Source of the DNA: Spinellus fusiger
Taxonomy: Eukaryota > Mucoromycota > Mucoromycetes > Mucorales > Phycomycetaceae
Direction: 5' to 3'
Assembly: GCA_025094145.1 (NCBI GenBank)
Contig: JALLLS010000004.1
Span: 248,001-312,000 of the forward strand
DNA length: 64,000 nucleotides
The stretch's first letter is position 1; each line of letters begins with the position of its first letter. The translations under genes and the position numbers were made by a program. Positions 32,794-45,506 of this stretch are shown here, in pieces. The notes beneath the pieces were generated by a model that worked only from the letters and a program-made list of their open reading frames with translations, ran no database searches and was not told the DNA's origin.

Positions 32794-33977
32794 CACACCC
32801 AAGAGCTATTCTGGCTTCTAAGCGGTGATTCAAACCATTTGTTATGTGATTTTAAATCATTACCCTTTATAGAGTAATATTTAAAATGAAAGGTTAGTGG
32901 ATATCTAATTTATTAACTCCTTTTTACAAAATATCACACTATCAAATTGTTGTATTTGCAAATTGTAGTGTTGATGAATAAAATTATTTATTATAATACT
33001 ATAGCTACTTCTTAAGTATATTTCCTCGTAGCAATAAAATGAATTCCCTAAAAGCATTATGATTTATCCCTAGGAGATAGATGGTTATACTTGGGAGTAT
33101 ACCCTGACACTATTGACCTTGTAAAAGACCACTTGAGACTGACTTGAAAGGAGTCTTTATTTATTAACAATACAATGAATGTCTTGTACATTAGAATAAG
33201 CCATAGCCCAGATAAAGACACTGCTTACCTTTCTATCACTAGAATAGCCTTTGATAATGTCTATCACGTCCTTCTATTGTTTTATTTAATGAGTAGTAGT
33301 GAACTACCTTGCTCAATTATGATCGTCTCGACAAATAATTAAGTTTTAAGTTAATGGCTTCTGTGAGAAATAACAAAAACAGAGTAATGCCAAAACAAAT
33401 AATGTTTTTCTCTCTATTCCTGTGATATATTACACTTTGACCTCTAGTTTTTCTACAATGTATCAAGCCAAACAACTCACAATTCAATCAATTCACTCTC
33501 TTTTTGAATTGAGCCTAAAGGATGGCATTGAAAACAATACCTTGTTCTTATTGAGCACCATAGCTGAGGTGGGTTTCAATGATATTTTTGTTAGATATTT
33601 GATATCCAGTCAATGAATGGCTATAACTCTCTTAATGTAAATACATTTAATTCTATTTTCTGGAAAATAATTACTGGAATTGATTCTATTGTTTTTGTAA
33701 TCAATAAAATTTCATCAGTATTATATATCCTTATTATGGGCTTAAGGATAACATATTAAAAGAATAACAATGACTAAGTTGTGATAGTAAGGTGATTCTG
33801 GATGTATTTCTTCCTTGTAAAGCCAATTTTATAATATTCAATAAAGTCAATATTAATTACTAAAATGAGTACATAAAGTTTGAAATAGTATATTTGGACG
33901 GCGAATGGGTCTTTTAAAACACATTAGACGACCAGAGCAATATTACAATTTGATATCCCGAAAACCTCCTGTTGTGT
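32794..33977 (-). mobile_element. E1 element copy (e), about 1.18 kb
   Basis: Bounded by TA and inverted ends: CACACCCAAGAGC at the left, and the complement of ...CTCCTGTTGTG at the right next to TA. Interior matches the 22961-24089 copy in reverse but is clearly more diverged. Reading frames SPDKDTAYLSITRIAFDNVY and IHSLFELSLKDGIENNTLF correspond to frames in the other copies. Confidence 0.75.
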
Positions 33978-35997
33978 AGACTTAGATCAGTTGCATTACC
34001 TTCTGTTCTCGAACTTCTTAATCAACAGCTATAGCTGTTTGATAAATATGATCTTTGGAGTGATATTATGTCTATAAAAGTGTGCTAGATCTTTTAATTA
34101 AAAGATAGTATATACAATAACGTATTGATTAGACTTGGATAAGCTACATTGTTCTTAGCTCTTTGTTGCCTCAACTAACTCACAGAACTTATTGGAGCAA
34201 GACTTACTGCTTTTAAGACATTAGTCAGCATAAACATCAGGTAAAACTATCTTCTCTGATCAATAAAGATCGACATAATAGCTATGCTCTATTAGAAACA
34301 CTGTTATATATACATATACAAGTCATTCTACAGAGTTAGACAGTGACTCAAAACAGTGGCCTGATATCTAATATAGCTGTAGTCTTATCAAGCAGTCAGT
34401 AAATGGATCTTTTGTTAGTAGAGTTCATGAGCTCAAGTAGTTCAGTAGACAATGACTTTTTTTTTCAAACTTTCTATTGAAACAAAGATGATGACCAATT
34501 GATTGGTTAAAGCTAATGTGAACTCTCCTATTGTATTCGGTTTTTTAGTAGAAGAATACACTTGTTTAACTTACAAGATGGATCTTAAAGCTCCCACAAT
34601 ATACAATATGATTAGGTTGACTATTTTTATCTTTCAAGAAGTTTATACAATCTTTATATTCTCCATAACCTCATCTCCCACATAGATCATGTCAATACAC
34701 TCATGAGCAAGTAAAAGCACTGAGTGGACTAGATTGCCTATCATTAATGAAATCTAAGTAGTTTTTTTTTCATTAAATCTATGTAGTAAAGTCTCCATGA
34801 TAGCATTCTTGCAACATAAAGATATAGCTTAAGATGATATAATCACAATAAGTGAGACAAAAACACATTACTTTCTTTTGGTCACTTTACATTGTCTATT
34901 GGAATAGTGTACTGATCACTATAAAAGAGTGTTTATTAGTTCACACAAAATAGAAACAGAAAGAAGATTATGTACAGGAAAAAGAAAAATAGATACTGTA
35001 AATACATAAGAGAGTGTATTGGATTGACCAGTCTATTATATTAAACATTAAAAATTACTATAAAAATGAACAGCTATTACCAGTGAATATGGATGAGTCT
35101 TGAGCCTCCACGTTAATAACAATAACTTTACTCATGCTTTTAGTAGTTCTTACAGATACACTGTCTAATGACTCTCTTTATAAAGTAAAGTAGTATCGAG
35201 TTATTCGGTAAATGATATATATCATTAAAGGGTATAGACACCACCCACAGTCTGTTATAAAGGCATAAAAGGCATTTATTGTTAATTTGAACCCCATCAT
35301 TAACATATACATACTTCTCTGTCTAATTCAAGTACTATAACACTACACGTTGACTATAGCTTCTTAATCTTACCAACCTCATCTTATATGTCTTTTACAG
35401 ACCATTAACTGACTTATTTGCTAGATATACAATCTCTTCCTTCCTCTGAGGTCTAAACATATTGGCAAACACATCAACATGATGACTGATCTTATGCCTC
35501 GTCAATATCAGTCAACTCATGCTTGTGCGCTAGGTTCCTCAGCTACTGTATAGTTTGGCCTTCCTATCAATGTGACTCTGACACATACTTGGACTTCTTC
35601 GGTATTTATTATCTTCTATCGACTGCCAAGGGAAACCACAACAGATTTCATGTTGGTGACCTTGGGTTTTAGTATTCTATCCGGTTTAGCACTAAATAAA
35701 CCACAACCAAAGTCTCTGACTCAGGAAGAATAACCTAATATCTAACCCATCTATCAACACCCATGTGTGTTAATGAGTTTTCTATCCCAACTTCATTAGT
35801 GCAAACAACCCGGGTTTTCAACAGAAATAGGTCCATGAAGAATGCAAATGAATGAGCCAACAAATAGACAGATATATAGATAAATAGATAGATAGATGAT
35901 ACTATAGATCGAGTCCTTCATACTATAATCACTACTGATAATAAGGGAATATAGTTTATCGTCAATAAGACAGTACATCCATGTGTCTTGAGCGGTA
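33978..35997. other. AT-rich intergenic DNA
   Basis: No supported gene. Holds a partner (34866-34889) of the 20-kb hairpin arm and a GATA microsatellite near 35877-35895. Confidence 0.45.
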
Positions 35998-36603
35998 TTA
36001 ACTGTTTTCTTTAATAAACTTCAAAAGTGACTGATCAAATTGTTCAGAGCGTATTGGCATTTCTGGTGTATGGAAAGGATTTTTCATCACAAAATCACTA
36101 TAGAGATTATAGATGGTCTTCATGTAATGGTCTACTGTAGATTGTTGTGGGTCTGTAAAGAGTAAGAATTTACTTCCTATTGAATATATACAAGCCAATG
36201 TATATGTCAACAGAAGAAAGTGAGTGAGGATGGATGCCAGCATACATGTCTTCACAAGTACCTGTCAGTGTTTGGAAACAAAACAATCGAAAAGTATCAG
36301 CTTCTAACATTTCAATACCAGAAGATCCATGTAAAGGAGATATTTTGGAAGTAATGGCATGCACTCTATTATAGAGATGAGTGGGTTTCTCATGATAGTA
36401 ACAACAGTCTTGACTATAGTCAGGTAGATATAGGTGTGTATAGGTGTGTTTATTCATCTATCTATGTCTACATATATTCACCCGTGAAATGTACCAGCCA
36501 GTACAAGGTATTCATTACTAGATAACTTCTCGAGCTGGTCTCCAAAGTCCTTTTGATAGACTAAACCGCCGGCTTTGTTGATGATGTAGAGTGAATAGAT
36601 CAT
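35998..36603 (-). CDS. TRS23: TRAPP complex subunit Trs23 (TRAPPC4)
   Basis: Three exons on the minus strand, 36603-36482, 36365-36262, 36176-35998, GT-AG and in phase; 134 residues. Trs23 is a core longin-fold subunit of the TRAPP complexes that activate Ypt1/Rab1 in ER-Golgi traffic. Seen: [17 protein letters not shown] at the start, [36 protein letters not shown], and [23 protein letters not shown] near the end. All are landmarks shared with yeast and human proteins. It lacks the PDZ-like insert of animal TRAPPC4 and the long yeast insert, so it is a minimal form. An E1 element lies about 180 bp upstream of the start. Confidence 0.95.
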
Positions 36604-36782
36604 AATGGCGCGCTCTTTTCTATACAGAGAAAGAAGTAAAAGGGAAAAGGAAAAGGAAAGAAACGTCGTCCAGTGTCCCTTTACTCTTTCCTATTTTGGG
36701 CATTATCTCTCTTAATATACCATACTTATCCCAAGGTCTATCATTTGAAATCTCATTGGCTACTTGAATTGTTGTTTATGTA

Positions 36783-38263
36783 CACACCCAAAGATTTTTT
36801 GGGATATATGTCGTCAATGGCTTGTTAGTCCAAAGGAAATCCGGTCAGTTAACAGGTAGTTAAACTCTAATGTTTATTATTTCATAACATTGTGTCTTTT
36901 ATACTTTTCTACTACTAGTATTTAGCTTCAGGGGTATGTTATTGAATACTACAAACTATCGTCATCCCTTAGTATTCAATGGCATCCCCTTCTCAGTTTA
37001 GTAGTAGGAGTTGGTATTTCCAAAAAGGGTTGTAGTTCCAATTATAGAAAATGTCTTTACGACATACATAAGGAAATATCTTGAGAATAAAATCGCAATA
37101 TTAATATGATTGGCTAATGTGTTTGAAAAAACCTTTTTCGCTGTCTAAATGGACAATTTCAAACTCTACTTACCTGTTTAAGCAATGGCTGTTGACTTTG
37201 CAATTAAAAAGTATAGAATTGGCTCTAAAGATAAGAAATAGAACTAGAATCCTCTTAATATTAAAACTCAGTCACTGTATTGTTTAACATAATGTGTTAT
37301 CCTTAAGCCCACAGTATTTGCAGTATGACACTGCTTAAGAAAGATGTTTATTATAGGACTCACACGGAATTAACTCTAGTGGTCATTGTTCATAAAATAG
37401 AACCAAATCCACTTACATTGAGAACTTTATAGTCATTTATTGACTCAATATTCATAATCACTTCAACAACTATCTTATTGTAACTGGTATTAACAGTGGT
37501 GCTCAATGATAACAAGGTATTATTTCTAATACTGTTTTTTAGGTCCAAGGCAAATAGAGTGTGAATTATTTGACTTGTGAATTTTATGAGTGGAGGCTAG
37601 TGCATACATTACCAGAATAGAGAAAGAAGAATTATTTATTTTGATAATCCCCTCCTTTTGTTATTTCCCACATTGCGCATACAACTTAACACCCAAGTAC
37701 TCGTCAATATGAGCATAACTGAGCAAGGTAATGTGCCATTATTAACAAAAAGAAATAATAGAAAGAAGCTGTAGACATTACCAAAGGCTATTCTAGTGAT
37801 AAATAGGTAAATAGTGTCTTCATCTGGGCTTGAGATCATTGAAATCTACAAGACACTCATTGTAATTTTATTAAGCAAGTAAAGACTCTCAAGTCAGTCT
37901 TAAGTGGTCTTCTATACTGTCAACGGTGTTTAGTGTATACTCCTGAGCATAGTTATCTATCTCCCAAGGATAAGGCACAAAGCTTTTAGAGTATAGATTC
38001 TATTGCTATGAGGGAATGCACTTGGGCAGTAGCTATAGTCATAATATAGTATAAGCTATACTATTACAATAAACAATATTATTCATAAACAATATATTTT
38101 ACTGATAATACAATCTGATAGTGAGTTATCCACAAAAGGAAACAATTATTTGGATATCCGCAGACCTTTTGATTTAAAACACAGATATATAAAAGGGATT
38201 TTTATTGTGACTTAAAAGGAAGAATGTATCACCGCTTAAAAGCCAGAAAAATATTTGGGTGTG
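36783..38263 (+). mobile_element. E1 element copy (d), interrupted by E2
   Basis: TA-bounded, with inverted ends CACACCCAAAGATTTTTT and, on the complement, CACACCCAAATATTTTTC. Without the inserted E2 it is about 1.22 kb and collinear with copy (b). Minus-strand frame SPDEDTIYLFITRIAFG at about 37.8 kb matches the other copies. Confidence 0.8.
36809..37064 (+). mobile_element. E2 element copy (d), 256 bp, inside E1
   Basis: Starts TGTCGTCAATGGC and ends TCTTTACGACA with TA on both sides. The uninterrupted E1 copy at 22961 reads gggatatataaagaaatat at this point. Same length as the copy at 18465-18720. Confidence 0.8.
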
Positions 38264-39010
38264 TACATTGTATGGTCTGTGTTTGGATGAACGGAGATTG
38301 TTATTATGTCTATTTGTGGAAAGTGATCGTACAGAAAGTAAAAAAGATAGTGAGAGACACTCGTAATCATTGATGAGCGCCTACACTACATACAGTTCTA
38401 TCTATATATTATGCCTATAATATATATAAATCATGCTATTAGCTGTATAATTTTATTAGTATATGCTAAGGATAGAATACTCTCCATTTCTCAATACAAA
38501 GACTGTTTAAAGAGTAGTTACCTAGTACCTGTTGTATTTGATGTGTGTGTGTGTTATGCTCTAGCCTTTGTTTTTAGACTCTATTTTTCACCTTATATTA
38601 GAGACAAGACAGTCATCGACTTATCACTCTAATAGCCCTAGTGGTAAACTAAGTACACATTATTATAGATAGGATTAGAACATTACTCTATAGGGTGGGG
38701 AAGTAATTGTAGATGATAATGATAAAGTCAAACAGAATGTAAATATTACTTGGTGAATAAATATAAACACAAGACTAGCCTCTTCCTATGCTAGTTTATC
38801 CATCTTGATATTGAATGAATATAAATCCCATCCACTATCAAGAGTATTATGAGGCTTGTCTTATTTGATTGTAAATACAATCAACAGAATCACCAGTGTC
38901 ATGAATTCAATACAATTTGCTCTTTTATTATCATGTACCTCATACCAACCGAACCTACACATGGACAGTAGCATAGAACACTCTATATAGTTCACTATAG
39001 AGGATATCCA
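38264..39010. other. AT-rich intergenic DNA
   Basis: Includes a 73-codon open frame at 38411-38632 without recognisable features. Nothing else supported. Confidence 0.4.
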
Positions 39011-40419
39011 CTAGAGCCCACCCCGTTGTCTTTGTTCTTCTGCCATTTTTCTGAACATCTCAATAGTGGCACTCTCCTTTGCTTTGTATTCAGCTACCTT
39101 TGCTTGTAGTGGTGCTAGTCTTTGCTGTTGGTGTTCGTTACGTCTAGCATTTCTTCGTTCTTCACGCTGTTTCTCGGCTGCTAATCTATAATAGTATAAA
39201 AGAATCTTTATAAATCTAATGCTTTCCAAACACATCCACCCCTTTTAACCCACAGAAACACAAGTAAAAAGAATGTAGTCTCTTGTTTTTATTATAGTAT
39301 ACATTGGTTAGCTATGGTTTCTTTTTCTTACCTTGACTGGAAATCATCTCCTCCCATAAGATCAGCCTCACACAACTCAACATCTGGACTCTTTTCACGC
39401 TTATGAAATGAGTTTGTAGCCCTACGCTTTGCCATCATCGCCTCTCTTCCTGTTTCTTTGGGTGCAATTTCATCCAGGTAATTTTCGCGTCTTTGGTGGA
39501 TCTTTTTTGCTTCTGCTCTTCTCTTTGCTTGTTCTGCCTCGTATCGTTCCTCAGCAGCTAAAAGCAAGACAGTTAATGTTCAAGTACTTTCTCTTTTTCT
39601 TCTTTTTATTATTATTAAATGAGGCTTACTCTCTCTTGTCTGTCGATGACCAGATTCGGGTAAAGCAGGACCTACATTTCTTCTTCTTCCATGAATATTA
39701 TCTTTCTTTTTATCTCCTCTGTTGGTCATTGTATCTACACTGTCTCGAATAGTATCCAATTCATCTTGGTTGACCTTTTTAGCAAAAGACCACCTGTAGC
39801 GAGTGGTGTCTGAAGAAGTTAAATGTGAAGAAGAAAGTCCTTTGTAATACTTTTCTATTGTATGCAAAAATAAAGAGTTAATAAAAGAGAGTTATCATAG
39901 CTATGTACATGTCTTGTAGTCTCTATCTATCTATCTATATAAAAAAGACAGGCACTAGGAAAGAAGAGAAAGAAGGAAGCTTCACCTTCCAATTCACTTC
40001 TATTCCATGCTTTGACGAACTTTTTAAAGTAGTAGCGAGAATCTTCAGAGTCTAATTCACTGAAGTATTTGCCCTTTTTTTCCTTAAGCCAGACACGAAA
40101 CTCTGTTGCCTTTTCAAAATAGTCTTCTTCTGTAATAGCTATCAATAATAACAGTTAGGGTGATATTTCTACAGGTAGAAATGGGTGCGTAGGTGCATTT
40201 GTGGTTGTGCTGATAGACAGGAGTAAAGGAAGACACTTCTACAGCTGAAGAGATAGAAGTGTCGGAGAGAACAAGGAAAAATAAGAGCATACATTTTATT
40301 TCTTCTTTCAATGCGTCTGTTGTACTGTTAGAAGATCTTTTTGATTTCTTTGAATGTCTTTTAGAGTAGTCATTTTCAGGTGAGTGATCATGGCGACGGC
40401 TATGCTTTCTGGAACTCAT
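39011..40419 (-). CDS. SCI1-like basic nuclear protein
   Basis: Five exons on the minus strand: 40419-40293, 40138-39986, 39854-39630, 39557-39332, 39185-39011; 301 residues, all junctions in phase. The N-terminus is Arg/Ser/Lys/His rich like splicing-associated proteins. Residues about 43-95 (ITEEDYFEKATEFRVWLKE, KYFSELDSEDSRYYFKKFV, KAWN) are the conserved block I associate with plant style cell-cycle inhibitor 1 (SCI1) and its fungal relatives. The C-terminal half is a charged, probably coiled helix with NRGDKKKDN, RRRNVGPALPES and an LMGGDDF motif. Plant SCI1 is nuclear and linked to splicing factors; a nuclear RNA-related role here is inference. Divergent from the HAD phosphatase gene, 638 bp between starts. 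Confidence 0.65.
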
Positions 40420-41057
40420 TAGAAAAAGTACAAGAGAAGAGGTAATGGTGTGACTTGTTTTGTGGGATAAGTGTTTGATACAGGGTTTTAAGTCGGCATT
40501 TCAAGTGATATTTTATGGATAGAATGGCTCAAGCAAGCGAGTTCCATTGTAATCAGTCCTTAGAGAGTGAATAGAATAATGTAGTTTGATTAATGACTAT
40601 CTATTCTCTATGGTTGCTTATGTATGTATGGGTGATTTTATTATTATATTGATAATACAAGCACTTATCCATGCCATTAGGTTATAACAACCTATTTCAT
40701 GGTCCTCTATGACTTGTTATGATGCATAGATAAACAGTAATGAAGAAAATAGCCCCTAAAAAGACTACTTTCTCTTCTTCTTTAAAGTATGAAGGATCTG
40801 CCTCTTTCTTCTTTATTCTTGCTCATGACCTATATCAATACACTTCTCATGGCACAGTCCAAATCTCTACCGAGAAAGAGAGACAAGTGTAGGCGTACAA
40901 CGTGACTTGTAGTTCACTTGTCTCGCTTCATAAACTCAGACCATTTGTTCTCTACAAATAAAAGATGCCAAAGATGCCTCTTGCTTTCTTCCAGTAACAA
41001 GACCAGCCAATATCCCAAGTACTATTAAAGAAAGATTCTTCTGTTGATTTTATTGTA
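40420..41057. promoter_or_regulatory. Divergent intergenic region
   Basis: 638 bp between the starts of the SCI1-like gene (-) and the HAD gene (+); must contain both promoters. AT-rich; no specific factor site can be named with confidence. Confidence 0.45.
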
Positions 41058-42004
41058 ATGGCCTGTATTACCCACTGTATATTTGATATGGTATTATTTT
41101 ACAACAAAAGACACTGTACAAGATATTCATAGAGTAAATTAGGACGGTCTCCTTTTGGATACTGAGCGAGTCTATACTGAAGTTACTCAAATAGTACTTG
41201 ATAAATATGCCAATGGAGCCAAGTTTACCTGGGATGTAAAGAGTACTTTGATGGGAAGAACTACACTAGAGGTAAATCCAATGGTCTGGGTTGAATTCTA
41301 GGGCTAAATGGACTGATGTCTTCTGCTTACACCCTTTCAAGTCGGCTTCTATGGTAGTCAAGGCCTATAACTTACCAATGACAGTGAAAGAATATATTGC
41401 AATTACTTGTGAGATCCAAGAATCTCTTTTTCCCCATGTCAAACCATTGCCAGGTGTAGAACGTCTTATTAGACACTTGCATGCAAAGAATATCCCTATG
41501 GCAGTGGCTACTTCTTCTTCACGTGAGAAGTTCGAATTGAAGACATCATTGAATAAGAAGCTGTTTAGTTTATTTGATTCAATTGTGTGTGGTGATGATA
41601 AAGGCATTGTCAATGGAAAACCCTCCCCAGATCTATTTCTTGTTGCTCAAGAGAAACTAGGCAGCCCTCCTTCAGATCAATGTTTGGTATTTGAAGATGC
41701 GTTGAATGGAGTAGAAGCTGGATTGAGTGCCAAAATGAAGGTAAGAGCCTAATTGGATACCACAAAAACATGTATGAGTAATGTGCTTATATCTTAAAGG
41801 TGGTATGGATTCCTGATGCCAATATCCTTGCCCTTCATGGAGAAGGAAAATCTCATGGAGCTAGTATTGTCTTGAACTCCTTGGAAGAGTTTGCTCCTGA
41901 AGTAAGTAGACAATAGTATAGTGTACTAAAAGAAAAGCTATTGTGCTAATGCATTGACTTTTTCTTTTTTATAGCACTTTGGTCTTCCAGCATTCGATAC
42001 ATAG
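41058..42004 (+). CDS. HAD-superfamily phosphatase (pseudouridine-5'-phosphatase-like)
   Basis: Five exons: 41058-41090, 41143-41271, 41342-41740, 41800-41901, 41975-42004; 230 residues, all in phase. HAD motif I is split by the first intron: CIFDM|DGLLLDTE gives DxD with both aspartates. Motif II is VATSSSREKF (Ser/Thr), motif III Lys lies in NGKPSPDLF, and motif IV is VFEDALNGVEAG. The cap segment (LPGVERLIRHLHAKNIP) and the GDDKGIVNGKPSPD loop resemble human HDHD1/PUDP and yeast YKL033W-A, which dephosphorylate pseudouridine 5'-phosphate. Related enzymes act on glycerol phosphate or 2-deoxyglucose-6-phosphate, so the substrate is not fixed by sequence. All catalytic residues are present. 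Confidence 0.9.
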
Positions 42005-42248
42005 ATAGATCAATAACATGCTTTATTATTTTTTACTTCTTTTTCTTTATAGATAGAATAAACAGAAGATTATTATTATTATTTGCTATCTAATAAATCA
42101 GTAGGACTCTCAAAAGCACACAGAATACTTAACAATGCAAGTAGCCACATAAATCATGTCTATTTCTTTTATAAAATATATCTTGCTATTAAAAAGACGC
42201 AGTATCATAGTGGGGTACATCAACTTAAGAGTATATCCACATGCTTTT
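42005..42248. other. Short convergent 3' region
   Basis: Between the HAD gene (+) and the minus-strand membrane-protein gene; nothing beyond 3' ends. Confidence 0.4.
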
Positions 42249-44746
42249 TTAGCTGGGGTGGTTATATTCATTGAATACAAATAGGAACACAATTATGGAC
42301 ATTGCTAGATAGTGCCATACGACATTTACAGGTGAGTGGACAGAGAAGAAATGAATAAAAGAACATACCAACAACAATATCCCAACGGTCAGTTATAAAT
42401 GTCCAGAAATTGATTTCGCTTTCTTCCTCCACATCATCTGCAGAGTAGGAATTGACAGCTCCATTCTTAAGACCCACCACTAAGAATGAGTAAGAATAGG
42501 AATAAAGATTAAGAAAGGTTGATTTACACTTCATATAATACAAACACCTACATATGTAATTTCCCTTTGTTTCTGTCTTGCCATCTGTAGTGTTTAGAAA
42601 TTCAACAAATCCTACTCTCTAAATAAAAGGCATACAGCGTTATTGTTATTCAGTAAGCAGTTTCTAACAAACATGGTGCCATCTCCTGTCAGCCACTTAC
42701 CGATGCTGTAAGACCTCCTTCAGTAGGTGTAATCACCATAGATAACTCCCAAGCAGGAGGCAATGCTTCTTCAATCATACTCTCTAGTGACTTTGCAGTG
42801 GATCCAGAATGATCTTCTTCCAATAGTATATCCATCTTATCCACCAGGGAGAGGGTTCTCTTGGGTGCGTCAGGTGATTTGGCATCTCCACGTTTATAAA
42901 TATAAACATTGTTGTATTCTGTCCATAATGCCAATATATTGCCATTTGCATTTAAACTTGCCCCTACAATCTCTGCATCGTAGCTGTCGAGCATTCTTAT
43001 TTTGTCATTAGACCAGTAATAATATTCTGGTAAAAATGTTCCTTCCTCATTTCTGTATAGCCGTTCACGCTCCCAACTATCCTTTTGTAGCACATCAATG
43101 CGAGAAGTATAGTCGAGAGTCAGAAAAGTGGATATGTCAAAGGGAAATACAATTGTTTTGGCATCCTTTGAACGAGCTATTGCTGCATGAGAACTCCATG
43201 TCCACTGTATGTCAATGACCTTTAGCACTTACCCAAGCATAGTTTTGGAGTTTCTATCTCTACTCTTTCGTGTTGAACCTTGGCTACTTCTACAAACCCA
43301 ATGTATTCCGATGTATTTTCTTCGTAGCTTTCATACTATAGGCAGTGTATGTCTATAAGAAGCTATTCTCTGTCTAGGCAGAGATCAATGAAGCTGACTT
43401 ACTGTTCTATCTGCTTTTGCTCTCCAGTACCACTTGGCATCAGGCACCTCACCCCGTAATTCAGTGAGCTGAGTGATACTCTTTTGATTGTCCACAATGG
43501 TAATATTCAAATGCAATTGAGTTGTCTTGTGGGCATCCATGGTAAACACTCTATAGGTATCAGGACTATACATAATAAGAACATTTTAAAAAGAAAAAAA
43601 GAGAAAAAAGAGAAATAGAGAAATAGAGTGCCTTAATATTAACTCACTCTGGAGAATAGAGTCTAGTAAGAATAGCTCTATGATCTTCAAGTGGATTAGG
43701 TTGGTACCATCCTATCATACAATGCCACTCCATTGTTAGCCATCATTTAGAACTCCTGCACAATAGATACCTACTTCCAAAAGGATCTCCCTGTTGACTC
43801 TCTGGCAATCGTATAATCCCTGCTTCTGAAGAATGCGGTGCCGCAGTAAAGTTACTTGATAGTGGGATCATTCGAAAGCGGTAGTTATCTGGATCACTAG
43901 TACAGATCCACCCATCCTATGATTTTAGTTATATTTACTTTATCCATTTCCTTCCTCCATTCTAATTACCGAGAAAACAAGATATTGTCACGTTCAAGGG
44001 AAAAGCTATTCACCCATGTATTTCCAGGCATTAAGCAATCCTTGTATTCAAATGGGCGAGGTAAACTTTCCTCGGTGTCTACAGGTAAGTAATACACTCT
44101 TGCATAATGTTGTGCTTCTTCCTCTTTCAATACATGATAAAGTATAGCAAATTGTTGGTCACTGTTTTTGAAGTCATTGCTGGATGGGAGAATTGAGATA
44201 CTGGTAATAGGGCCATTCAGCTTGTGTTGGAACACTTCTTCCCAGCCTGTGTTATATATATATATATATAGTGAGAGAGAGCATTAATATATCCATTTCA
44301 CTGCTCTTCTCACTGTAGATAGTTAACCTTCCATCTGTTTACCTTTTGATTTTGATGTTGTATTCACTAGTACTTCTTCCAAAGGTCGTCGTAGTTGCTT
44401 TACATGACCTACCATAAGCAAGAGATAAGTCATGTAGAAATTCATCAAGGGTTGGCATTGCATGTTTATATCTTACGAATACATTACCGACAACTCCTGC
44501 CTTCATTCTACCAGCACCATGTTTCTTGCCTCTGAGGTCTTGATGAGGGAACTCAAACCAAACAGACGTTTGATAAAGGAATCCGTCTACAATGGAGATG
44601 ATAGTTTCATCAGAAGGGAAGCGCGTTCTCGGAGACTCCTCAATATATATTTTAGCAGGGTGCGGATAAGGAATATCTTGGAGAAAACTGACAAGATAGA
44701 TCGTCACTGCACCAGTCAGTAATAGTATGAATGCACGCCATTGCAT
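42249..44746 (-). CDS. Unrecognised protein with N- and C-terminal membrane segments
   Basis: Ten-exon model on the minus strand: 44746-44413, 44246-44014 (or to 43970), 43916-43775, 43711-43648, 43565-43403, 43335-43264, 43204-42701, 42618-42552, 42479-42369, 42304-42249; about 580 residues. The N-terminus has a signal anchor (AFILLLTGAVTIYLVSFL). The middle has repeated short beta-type stretches (DGWICTSDPDNYRF, ILALWTEYNNVYIYKR) compatible with a propeller, and the last exons give a second hydrophobic segment, DIVVAMSIIVFLFVF. I know no family. The junction of exons 2 and 3 is unresolved: the donor at 43970 gives the better protein but the wrong phase; the donor at 44014 keeps phase but drops 15 residues. 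The exon 6 end was set at 43264 so that the intron is 59 nt, not 36 nt. Confidence 0.65.
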
Positions 44747-45506
44747 GCTGAAAGGTAAAGAAAGACAAAGTATATAAATCCAGAAACGGACTATTAAAAT
44801 AGTGAAATAGCAAATACACTATCTTTGGAAATAACTGGGACAGAAATTAAAAAAAAAAGATTAAAGCAAAATCCTACTGTACCAAATTTCCCAACTTTCT
44901 TTTTACATTTTATGTGTTCATCTTTATATTTAGCTCTTGTCCCAATCATTCTTCAGTTCATGCTTGAATCTTTAAATATAGTTTGTCCTAAAGTTATCTC
45001 AAAAAGTGTTCCAATAATTTCCGAAAAGAGTGTATTAATTAGGAAAAGGAAGTGGAAATGAAAAGACCAATGCGCATTTACTTTAATTAACTCCACTCTG
45101 AAATCAGGAATAGTGTAAATAGTGTAAAGGTAATGGTGTAAACTTCAGTATTCTTATTATAAAGAACAGTCTTTTTTAAAATTATCTGTTAGAGACTTGG
45201 TTGCCTTTAATAATAAAACATTAACGATAGATTTAATATTCATAAATAAGAATAGAGGGTGAGTCAATACAGACAGTGGATCTACAAGCCAATGTAAAAT
45301 CAAGGGTCCATGTCACAATAGTATCTATTATAGTAACTGCTCAAGTCACAGTAAAGTGCGAATCTCACACTAATAAAGAATAGAATGGATGGTCTTGGTG
45401 TTAATACAGTTCAAAGTATTTTAATTTTATTTTTTGGATGTTGGTTGCTATTCGCACATTGGCCATACTAGCCACCCTATGAGAGCTTTTGAACAATTAA
45501 GATATA
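44747..45506. other. Intergenic AT-rich DNA before T2
   Basis: Promoter side of the minus-strand membrane-protein gene, then AT-rich filler. The open frame at 44825-45061 has no supporting feature. Confidence 0.4.

Noticed and set aside
43229..43263. 36-nt intron following LCLG in the two-TM protein
   Set aside because: Too short for a spliceosomal intron and out of phase; ending exon 6 at 43264 gives a 59-nt in-phase intron.
44343..44412. Longer first exon of the two-TM protein, ending at AAAAG|GTAAAC
   Set aside because: It leaves two bases and puts the next exon out of frame; the donor at 44413 (TATG|GTAGGT) keeps phase.
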